A program made the translations under genes and the position numbers. The notes beneath the pieces are model-generated. The model made no database searches. It was not told the origin of the DNA and saw only the letters and a list, made by a program, of their open reading frames with translations. A stretch of 64,000 nt of DNA. It comes from an uncultured Pseudomonadales bacterium (GTDB taxonomy: Bacteria; Pseudomonadota; Gammaproteobacteria; Pseudomonadales; Azotimanducaceae). The stretch lies in contig CALHVX010000002.1 of the NCBI GenBank assembly GCA_938036875.1, positions 1 through 64,000 of the forward strand, written 5' to 3'. Below, one piece after another: positions 50,476 to 57,673 of this stretch; the first letter of the stretch is position 1; each line of letters begins with the position of its first letter.

Positions 50476-52686
50476 TTAAACCATCCGCAAGCGTCGCCCT
50501 GGCGCCCTGCGCCCGAAGCGACCGGCCAACCTTGAACGACCATTGACCCAAAAGTAGATTCCTGCGAGCAACAGCAGCATCAACAGGCTGGCCAGTTCGC
50601 TTGGTTCCGGTGTGCCGTAACCCGTAAATGCAGCGGCTGGGTAAGCGCTGTTCGCAACACCAGCAACTCTAGCCAGCGGTACTTGGGCATCCACAGCTAA
50701 GCCCGGCTCAGGGTTGACCAGTGTCTTAGAAACAGCAACAAAAGCCGTCCACTGAGTAACCAGCCGATGCTTCAAACCTAGCTCGGTCACCTGTGCTTGT
50801 AGATCTTCGTCCGTCAGCAGACCGCCAGACTCAGCGCGCTCACGCAGTCTTTGTGGTGCGGTGAATTGGTGCATGGCGGCTTGGACCTTAGCGCGCGCCC
50901 AGGTTTGTCCTAACGCGGGTTTTGCACCGGAACTGGTAAACTCCACCCAACGCTCAAACTGGACCTTCTCGCCACCAGCCGACAGTCCGTGCAACACCAG
51001 GTTGCCTGCTGCTGGCCCAAGGTAACGCCCCTGAATCTGCACGGATTGACCGGCAAACAAATCCGGCAGTTGCGCTGGAAGCACATCGGTTACCGGTAGC
51101 TCCTGCCAATCAATGCTCAGTTGGGTAAGGACAGGATGCTGCAAGCGCGCGGCCAGACTGGTCGCTGCCTCCTCCACATCAGCGGTTGGGTCCATGTACT
51201 GAGAAAACCCTTGCCCAACCCGAGCTAACTCATCCAGCAGGTAACGGTTGACCGAGGTACCCACGCCAAAGGCATAAAGTCGAGCGTCGCCTAAGTTCAT
51301 GGTTACCAACCGAAGTATCTCTTGCTCATTGCCAATGTAGCCGTCCGTTAGGAACACCACTTGCCGAACCTGACCGGATACTGCTGCGCTGGCCAATGCT
51401 TGGTAGACACCGCTACTCATGACCGTACCACCAGAACCCTGCAGCGACTCGGTGTAAGCCAACCCTTTGCTAACATTCACTGGGGTTGCTCGCAGCGGCT
51501 TGGCAGAGAACTCGGTGGCGACATCGCTAAAACGAATGATACGAAAGCTATCCTGTGGCGATAACCCGGCCAGCGCTCGGCGCATAAAAGCTTTGCTAGC
51601 CTCCATCGGCAACCCATACATCGATCCGGAGCAATCCAGCAAAAATACCATCTCCCGAGGCACGCTAGGTCCTGCAGCGGCCCCTAACGGTGGCTCGATC
51701 AACAGGCTGAAATACCCGTTGTCTCCTGCCTCCCAATGACCAACTAGACCGGCGCTTACCTCGGGTTCCGCGAGCGCGTAACGCAACACAAAGTCACGGT
51801 TGGCAATCACCGCCCCCGCTTGAAGCTGCACTCTGCGCTGTCCCGGCAAGGGCTCACTGATAACAACTTGGTGAGTACTGCTCGCGGCACCGCTGATCCG
51901 TTGCCCTGCGTTTATATTGACCTCAAGCGTCAGTTGCGCTGTCGCAGAGGTCTGCGGATTGTCCAAGCTCGCATTAGTCAAACCTGGGACTAGGGGGTAA
52001 GCCGGAAGCGGTTCATCCACAACGCTGCTAGCGGTAACAAGGTTGATGCTCGAAGCAGGTACTCCGGGTTGATAGCGCGGCCCCACTACCGTTGGAATCA
52101 CCAGTTCATACTCACCATCAATTTTTGGTAAGACCTGAACATATTCCAGCTCTACCTCAATCGGCGCACCAGGCATCAAGTTAGCAATACGTTGGGTAAA
52201 CATATTCGGGCGATGCTGACGCAAGATAGCCGCCGCTTTACCCTCAGACTTGGCTTGTTGGTAGGTTTTCTCTGCCTTCTTAATGGTTGCAATCTTTGCT
52301 TCGATCTCTTCGTTACCTACGCGCATACGCATGCGATGGACGGCCGCCGTTTTGTTTAAGGGAAACAAGTAACGCGCATGTACCGGCTCGTTATGTTCAT
52401 TCACAAAGGTTTGGCGAAGTTGCACGTTCGCCACGTTACCGTCGATCTGCACTTGGTAGTTGCTGCTCACCATCGGTAGGGTCTGCAATTGTCCGCCCAC
52501 CTCAAACTCAATGCTCCCACCAGGCGTAACGGGTTCAGCTACCGGCCCATTTGCCAGGGCTTGCACGGCCCCAAACGAGCCCAACAACCACAACGACAAC
52601 CAGCAACCCATCAACGACGAAGGGCAGAACTTGTGGCAGAAAAAATCTTTGGAGAATCGAAAAGACCAGGTTCGAAATAGAGTCAT
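50476..52686 (-). CDS. Secreted VIT and von Willebrand A domain protein with PEP-CTERM-like sorting signal
   Basis: The 736-residue precursor has a long signal peptide (to about residue 46), a VIT domain (about 60-190), and a vWA domain with MIDAS motif DCSGS at 351-355. The C-terminus has PEP at 693-695, a leucine-rich membrane segment and a tail with nine arginines. VIT-vWA proteins of this shape are the cargo of the proteobacterial dedicated sortase system, where the C-terminal signal is LPXTG-like; here it is of the exosortase type. The ATG at 52686 (AAGG 9 bases upstream) is preferred to 52695. It follows the exosortase gene by 72 bases on the same strand. Confidence 0.9.
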   Translation of the reverse strand: MTLFRTWSFRFSKDFFCHKFCPSSLMGCWLSLWLLGSFGAVQALANGPVAEPVTPGGSIEFEVGGQLQTLPMVSSNYQVQIDGNVANVQLRQTFVNEHNEPVHARYLFPLNKTAAVHRMRMRVGNEEIEAKIATIKKAEKTYQQAKSEGKAAAILRQHRPNMFTQRIANLMPGAPIEVELEYVQVLPKIDGEYELVIPTVVGPRYQPGVPASSINLVTASSVVDEPLPAYPLVPGLTNASLDNPQTSATAQLTLEVNINAGQRISGAASSTHQVVISEPLPGQRRVQLQAGAVIANRDFVLRYALAEPEVSAGLVGHWEAGDNGYFSLLIEPPLGAAAGPSVPREMVFLLDCSGSMYGLPMEASKAFMRRALAGLSPQDSFRIIRFSDVATEFSAKPLRATPVNVSKGLAYTESLQGSGGTVMSSGVYQALASAAVSGQVRQVVFLTDGYIGNEQEILRLVTMNLGDARLYAFGVGTSVNRYLLDELARVGQGFSQYMDPTADVEEAATSLAARLQHPVLTQLSIDWQELPVTDVLPAQLPDLFAGQSVQIQGRYLGPAAGNLVLHGLSAGGEKVQFERWVEFTSSGAKPALGQTWARAKVQAAMHQFTAPQRLRERAESGGLLTDEDLQAQVTELGLKHRLVTQWTAFVAVSKTLVNPEPGLAVDAQVPLARVAGVANSAYPAAAFTGYGTPEPSELASLLMLLLLAGIYFWVNGRSRLAGRFGRRAPGRRLRMV

Positions 52687-52758
52687 GGCTAGCATCCTTG
52701 TGGCAGAAAATTAGTTGGCATCAAACGGTTGGTTTGAGCACTTCGGGTTTGGCATGTA

Positions 52759-54354
52759 TCAACTGGGTCCAGTTGGTTTAGGGAGCAATGCACTGATGGA
52801 TATGGGGTTAACGGGGGTGTACAAATTAAACGCGCGGAGCACAGCTTGGTCCCAGTCGGCCGCTGCTGGGGGTATCAAGCGCGACCTTGGCCCACCGGCC
52901 ACAACCGGGCCTTGTGCGGACAACGGCCACGGCACCAAACGCTGCACCATGGTCCAGCGGGTGTTCGGCGAGCGCAGCCAGTGCCAGGCCACTTCAGATA
53001 AGCTGGCGGTTACCTCACCGTTATCGGCCAGGTAGCTCACTCGGACTTGCCAAACCTCACCACTAGCGATGCTTTGGGCTCGGTATACGGCAGTGGGTAC
53101 CGAACTGAGATCCGTACCCATGAGCTCAACCTGATAACCCATACCACCCAAACAAACATCAGGTGCATGTAGGTGTCGAATGGGTGCGCCGGTACGGACT
53201 AACAGCAAACCGTTGGATCCGTAGCTGGCCTTGGTCGCTGCGCCACCATAGGTTTGGTAGTAGTTGAGCTCCTGCTCTGTTAACACAGCCGCGCGACGCG
53301 ATTCACCCGCCAGCACCAAGGGTGCATAAGGTGGCGTCAAGCTAGCCGTGCGATCAAAAGGCTGAGCATCCAGCCGCACAACCACTAGCGCCACCAACAC
53401 AAATGCCGTGGCGCTAGCTAACGCTCGGTAGGGCTTATCGACGCCAGGCTGCATACCCCAAGCTTGGGGCGCCGTAGCCGGAGAAATGCGCAGCTTACGG
53501 GTTCGAGGGTCACTACCGGTAACCGGCGCTCTTCTTGCCCAAGCCAACAGCGCTAGTGCCAACACCGCAAAGCACAGCAACCCAATGGCTGAATGCAATG
53601 GGGGTGACATCACATCAAGCCCCCAAGGCGGGTAAACCAAACCCAAAGCCAACAACGCAATGCGTATTGCGTTCAAGAGCCAAACCAAAAACAAGCTAAG
53701 CGACACGCCAACCAACAACCTAAGCCGTGATGGGGGTGAGACCGCAAAGACCAGGGCAAGCAGCAAACTCGCTCGCACCAACAGCTGCGACCCTGAACAA
53801 GCCAGGTCCACCAATATATCCACGCCTTGCACCGTCAAACGCAGGCCGTGGCAGATCACCTCATCGACCGTGATTGATAACAGGCCACAGGCACCTTGAG
53901 CGCTCAGCCATTGCAACGGCGCACCCAGCAGCCGTTGCAGCCAAGGCTCCAATGGTAAGCAAAAACAAAACACAACGGCCAACCAAAAAGGGGCAACGGC
54001 CCGGCGTCTTGCGCCGGTGCCAAGCAGCAGCGCTATGGCATACACATCTACCGCTAGCACCAAAGCGCCCAACAGGTTGATGTCAGCCAATTGGGCTATC
54101 GCACGGATACAAGCGCTCACCAGCAACAAGCCAAGACCAACCGTCTGTCCTTGTTCGAATTGACCATCAACAAAGACTCGGGAGCTGGTCAGCGCGTAAC
54201 CAAACAGCACTAAGACCAAGGCAAACACCACGGGGCCAGATCGGGGATAACCTGGCAGATACCAAGAACCCCACAACCACAGCACCGGCTCGTAGGCCAA
54301 TAGCAGCGCACCGCTGAGCAGCAAAATTGTGGTTGTTGGGCGTATCCAGTCCAT
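52759..54354 (-). CDS. Exosortase fused to an EpsI-type (DUF3485) domain
   Basis: The first 300 of 531 residues are a polytopic membrane protein with the exosortase triad: cysteine 186 in ACSG, arginine 231 in NAIR and histidine 254. One more membrane segment near 310-327 is followed by a periplasmic EpsI-like domain with LHAPDVCLGGMGYQV at 395-409. Exosortases cleave PEP-CTERM-type signals and probably transfer the protein to another molecule. No exopolysaccharide genes surround it; the VIT/vWA gene just downstream carries the matching signal. ATG at 54354 is chosen over TTG at 54438, since it leaves an intergenic promoter region. Confidence 0.88.
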   Translation of the reverse strand: MDWIRPTTTILLLSGALLLAYEPVLWLWGSWYLPGYPRSGPVVFALVLVLFGYALTSSRVFVDGQFEQGQTVGLGLLLVSACIRAIAQLADINLLGALVLAVDVYAIALLLGTGARRRAVAPFWLAVVFCFCLPLEPWLQRLLGAPLQWLSAQGACGLLSITVDEVICHGLRLTVQGVDILVDLACSGSQLLVRASLLLALVFAVSPPSRLRLLVGVSLSLFLVWLLNAIRIALLALGLVYPPWGLDVMSPPLHSAIGLLCFAVLALALLAWARRAPVTGSDPRTRKLRISPATAPQAWGMQPGVDKPYRALASATAFVLVALVVVRLDAQPFDRTASLTPPYAPLVLAGESRRAAVLTEQELNYYQTYGGAATKASYGSNGLLLVRTGAPIRHLHAPDVCLGGMGYQVELMGTDLSSVPTAVYRAQSIASGEVWQVRVSYLADNGEVTASLSEVAWHWLRSPNTRWTMVQRLVPWPLSAQGPVVAGGPRSRLIPPAAADWDQAVLRAFNLYTPVNPISISALLPKPTGPS

Positions 54355-54477
54355 GTGGGTCAGTGTGCAAGGCCCGATTACCGGAAATCGTCCGTAAGAC
54401 CTGCACTGGCTGCATCTTTTGGTGCAATTTCTGCGCAAGGCCAGGCGGTCAAGCCCAACTGATTGGGCCGGCGCTGC

Positions 54478-54483
54478 TACAAT
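54478..54483 (+). promoter_or_regulatory. Possible -10 element of the response regulator gene
   Basis: TACAAT lies only 6 bases before the ATG at 54490, so a transcript started from it would be leaderless or nearly so. No good -35 is present at the right distance, which would fit an activator-dependent promoter. The 135-base gap to the divergent exosortase gene must hold the promoters for both. Confidence 0.3.
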
Positions 54484-54489
54484 CTGGCC

Positions 54490-55167
54490 ATGCAGACAAT
54501 ACTAGTAGTGGACGACGATCCACACATTCGGGAAGTGGTGTGCTTTGCTCTAGAGCGTGCTGGCTTCAAAACCTTAGAAGCCGAGAACGGTGTGCGCGCA
54601 TTAGCCCAGCACAGCAAACATCAGCCAGACCTGGTCGTACTCGACATCCTCATGCCCGAGACGGACGGGTTAGCCGTTTGCAATCAGCTGCGTTCCCACT
54701 CCGCCGTCCCCATTATCTTTGTTTCCTCCAAGGACGAAGAGGTCGATCGCATCATTGGCTTAGAGATGGGGGGCGACGACTACCTAGCCAAGCCCTTCAG
54801 CCCTCGCGAGTTGGTTGCCCGGGTTAAAGCAAACCTACGTCGCATTGACCTTAGCCGCACAGAGCAACCGGCGCTGCTGAGCGTGGATGAACTGAGTGTC
54901 AACCTAGATACCCTTGAGGCACAGTGGCAGGGCCAACTGATACCGCTAACCCACACCGAGTTTTGCATGCTCGCCACTTTTGCCCGGGCTCCCGACAAAG
55001 TCCTCACCCGAGACGCTCTGATGCAAGGCGCCTACGACAGCCGTCGCGTGGTGAGTGACCGCACCATCGATAGCCACATCCGCCGCTTGCGGGAAAAGCT
55101 AGCAGCCGTTGGCGCCCATAGCATTCGTACCATTCACGGCGTTGGTTACCGGTTGCAAACTGCGTGA
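54490..55167 (+). CDS. OmpR/PhoB-family response regulator
   Basis: The 225-residue regulator has a receiver domain with acidic pocket DDD at 8-10, phosphorylation site D52 in VVLDILMP and lysine 101 in AKPFSP, then a winged-helix DNA-binding domain (TRDALMQGAYDSRRVVSDRT, ending GVGYRLQT). It is translated into the histidine kinase: its TGA overlaps the kinase GTG. It is divergent from the exosortase-VIT/vWA pair. The dedicated sortase systems of Proteobacteria also carry an OmpR-type regulator and kinase in this position, so local control of the sorting locus is likely but inferred. Confidence 0.93.
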   Translation: MQTILVVDDDPHIREVVCFALERAGFKTLEAENGVRALAQHSKHQPDLVVLDILMPETDGLAVCNQLRSHSAVPIIFVSSKDEEVDRIIGLEMGGDDYLAKPFSPRELVARVKANLRRIDLSRTEQPALLSVDELSVNLDTLEAQWQGQLIPLTHTEFCMLATFARAPDKVLTRDALMQGAYDSRRVVSDRTIDSHIRRLREKLAAVGAHSIRTIHGVGYRLQTA

Positions 55168-56759
55168 TAACAAACTGGCGGACTTGGCGCCCCAGGCTGC
55201 GCACGGTTCTCATTTTGGTCAACCTAGTCGTTTTGGGTTTACCGCTAGCCGGCATCCAAGTTTTGCGTTTGTACGAAAGCGCGTTGGTTCGGCAAACCGA
55301 AAGTGCGTTGATTGCCCAAGCCGCCTTTGTTGCCGCTTTTTATCGCGCCATTGTGGTGGATGTTGCGCCTCAGACTTGGCCGTTAGAAAGTCGTGAGTTG
55401 CCACCGCTAGATATCAACGCAGACCCAAGCAACTGGCGCCCGCGACCACCCGAGCTAGATCTTGCATCCTCACCACGACTGCCACCCTTTCCAGATGGCA
55501 TGGCAACCGCTCAACCCAACCCGGTTGCCAAAGCCATTGGTGAGCGTTTACAGCCGGTGCTGCGTGATGCCCAACTCACCACCCTGGCAGGCATTCGCGT
55601 GGTCGACCCTTGGGGCGTCATCGTCGCCAGCACAGGTGATGACGTAGGTAACGCGGTGCCAACTGGTACCGAGTTGGACCAGGCGCTCACCGGGCAGTAC
55701 GCCAGCGTACTACGGCGCCGAGAAGACCCCACCGATCCTTCGGCGTTAGATTCCATTAGTCGCACCAGCGATATTCGGGTCTTTGTTGCCGCCCCCATAG
55801 TGCTTGACGAACGGGTAGTTGGTGCGGTGCTTTTATCGCGAACCCCACCAAACATCGTGCAAGCACTGTACGCCAAGCGACTGTTGTTGCTGCAAGGCCT
55901 AGCCGCCTTATTGGTGTTGGTTGTTTTAATGTCCATTGTCACCTCACGTTTGGTTGCCCGCCCGATAACACGCTTGGCCCGAGGCGCCGAAGAGGTAGCG
56001 TCTGGACGGGCTGCAGCGCTAGCGGTACAAAAATCTCCCAGAACCTACGAGATGGCGCAACTACAAAGCAGCGTTGCAGCGATGGCAGCAACCCTAGAGC
56101 AGCGCGCTGACTACCTCCAAGAGTTTGCGCGGCACGTGTCCCACGAATTCAAAACACCCATCACCGGAATCCAAGGTGCGGTGGAAGTACTACGCGACCA
56201 TGCGCAAAGCATGAGCACGGAGCAATACGACCGCTTCTTAAGCAACATCGATGCGGATGCAGATCGACTGCGACGCTTAACCACTCGCCTGCTGGACTTA
56301 ACCCGCGCCGATATGGCTACCGCTCAGCTTGAAACTTTAGATGCCAACCTGTTGCTCAAAAATGTGGTTGTTAAACATCAAAGCGACAACTTTCAGGTCC
56401 TCGCCATTACTCGCGATGACCCATTGACGCTGCGTACCAATGCATCCTTTGTTGAAGCAGTGCTCGACACCTTGATCGAAAATGCCCAACAGCAACAGGC
56501 CAACGAGGTCAGGCTCAGGCTGGTAGCAAATCCAAGCCAAGTGGTCTTTGAAGTGGCCGATAACGGTAGGGGCATTTCGGCTGCGAACCGGGAAAAAATC
56601 TTTGAGCCTTTCTTTACCACTAACCGGGAAGCGGGTGGCACGGGTTTGGGGCTAACCATTGCCGCCAAGCTGGTTGAGAGCTTGAACGGCCAACTAGAGC
56701 TTGCACCCATCACCGAACAGAGCACCAACACCCTGTTTCGCCTGGTGTTACCTCGCTAA
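55164..56759 (+). CDS. Sensor histidine kinase of the sorting locus
   Basis: The 531-residue protein has membrane segments at about 14-33 and 238-260 enclosing a periplasmic sensor domain of about 200 residues, which contains a PAS-like stretch (AGIRVVDPWGVIVASTGDD). A HAMP domain (about 262-312), a HisKA domain with phosphoacceptor H327 in ARHVSHEFKTP, and a HATPase domain with N, G1 and G2 boxes (DNGRGIS, GTGLGLT) follow. The GTG start overlaps the TGA of the regulator. It shares features with CreC and with the kinases of dedicated sortase systems; the signal is unknown. Confidence 0.92.
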   Translation: MITNWRTWRPRLRTVLILVNLVVLGLPLAGIQVLRLYESALVRQTESALIAQAAFVAAFYRAIVVDVAPQTWPLESRELPPLDINADPSNWRPRPPELDLASSPRLPPFPDGMATAQPNPVAKAIGERLQPVLRDAQLTTLAGIRVVDPWGVIVASTGDDVGNAVPTGTELDQALTGQYASVLRRREDPTDPSALDSISRTSDIRVFVAAPIVLDERVVGAVLLSRTPPNIVQALYAKRLLLLQGLAALLVLVVLMSIVTSRLVARPITRLARGAEEVASGRAAALAVQKSPRTYEMAQLQSSVAAMAATLEQRADYLQEFARHVSHEFKTPITGIQGAVEVLRDHAQSMSTEQYDRFLSNIDADADRLRRLTTRLLDLTRADMATAQLETLDANLLLKNVVVKHQSDNFQVLAITRDDPLTLRTNASFVEAVLDTLIENAQQQQANEVRLRLVANPSQVVFEVADNGRGISAANREKIFEPFFTTNREAGGTGLGLTIAAKLVESLNGQLELAPITEQSTNTLFRLVLPR

Positions 56760-56794
56760 GTGCTCCTGGTCGGCGGAATAGGGTTCAAACAAAA

Positions 56795-56828
56795 CCAAAA
56801 AAGCCAGCGGTTATCCGCTGGCTTTTCT
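56795..56828. terminator. Bidirectional intrinsic terminator
   Basis: AAGCCAGCGG and CCGCTGGCTT form a 10-bp stem with loop TTAT. T-runs occur on the exit side of both strands (TTTT on plus, TTTTTTGG on minus). It lies between the histidine kinase gene and the convergent basic-protein gene and can serve both. Confidence 0.9.
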
Positions 56829-56863
56829 GCTTACCCTAGCGCTAGCTAAAAGCCTAGCTAGGT

Positions 56864-57490
56864 CTAGTGGCGACCTGATCTGTGGCCACGACGGTTACGA
56901 TCAACACCAGCGAAGTAAGCCTGCTCATGACCATGGCGATAGTGCTTACGATACTTCTTCAAGTAACGCTGATAAAGACGCGGGGTCACGTACCGCTCGT
57001 CGTGCGTTAGTCGCCATTGGTGCCGACTCCAACGCTTAAAGCTCATGGGGCGGTACAAGGGATCCGCATATAGCGGGTTCGCATAACGCGCGTTGCGCTG
57101 CTGACGGTAAACCCTATCCCATCGACGTTCTGCCCGGCGATCTGCGCGGCGCTGCGCGCGGCGATGATCACGACGATAATCCCGGCGGTCATAACGGTCC
57201 GAACGATATCGGTCATGGCGATCTCGATGGGATACCGGTTGCAAGGCATCGAGGTCACGAGCGACCTTACGCACCACCCGGTTGAGCTTCCGCTCGACAA
57301 CACGCCCAGGATGAGCGTGCGCATTGCTCACATGAAAACTCACCTTGCTATCGGCCAAAGCAGGCGTTGCCATCCCAAACAGCATGGCGGCACCCAGTAT
57401 AGGCAGAGTTCGTGAGCCGGCCTTGCGCCAGCGACTTACGCCGCTAGTGGCTTTTCGATTTTGGGCGGTTTTTTGGTTGCTATGTTTCAT
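56864..57490 (-). CDS. Secreted arginine-, tyrosine- and histidine-rich protein of unknown function
   Basis: The 208-residue precursor has a basic N-region and a signal peptide ending TPALA at about residue 46. The mature part is strongly basic: residues 85-135 are mostly arginine, aspartate, histidine and tyrosine in irregular RRxxRR repeats, and the C-terminus is rich in arginine and histidine. No family was recognised. A strong AAGGAG site precedes the ATG, and an 11-bp-phased direct-repeat array lies 50-95 bases upstream. It converges on the sensor kinase of the sorting locus and may be its regulatory target. Confidence 0.75.
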   Translation of the reverse strand: MKHSNQKTAQNRKATSGVSRWRKAGSRTLPILGAAMLFGMATPALADSKVSFHVSNAHAHPGRVVERKLNRVVRKVARDLDALQPVSHRDRHDRYRSDRYDRRDYRRDHRRAQRRADRRAERRWDRVYRQQRNARYANPLYADPLYRPMSFKRWSRHQWRLTHDERYVTPRLYQRYLKKYRKHYRHGHEQAYFAGVDRNRRGHRSGRH

Positions 57491-57541
57491 GATCTGACTC
57501 CTTACATCACATCGCTACTCAGTGATCACCACTCTACGCGA

Positions 57542-57585
57542 GGCCCTTGAACGCGCCCTGAACCCAATCTGTCTGGTACCTGAAC
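57542..57585 (-). promoter_or_regulatory. Direct-repeat array, probable OmpR/PhoB-type binding site
   Basis: On the minus strand three 11-base units read GTTCAGGTACC, GTTCAGGGCGC and GTTCAAGGGCC. The first and second starts are 22 bases apart and the second and third 11, so all lie on one helical face. A TAGAGT follows the third unit at the place expected for a -10, with the array over the -35. This is the layout of promoters activated by OmpR/PhoB-family regulators. Confidence 0.6.
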
Positions 57586-57673
57586 GTCACTTTCGCCATA
57601 ATTCGCCCCTCCGCGCGAAAAACGGCTCTAAACGCCTGACCTTGCGCCCCATTGCAGACGTAAAGAGGTTCAC

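Noticed and set aside
50476-56759. A sortase gene hidden in the sorting locus
   Set aside because: All frames between the VIT/vWA gene and the kinase are accounted for. No TLxTC-type sortase motif was found.
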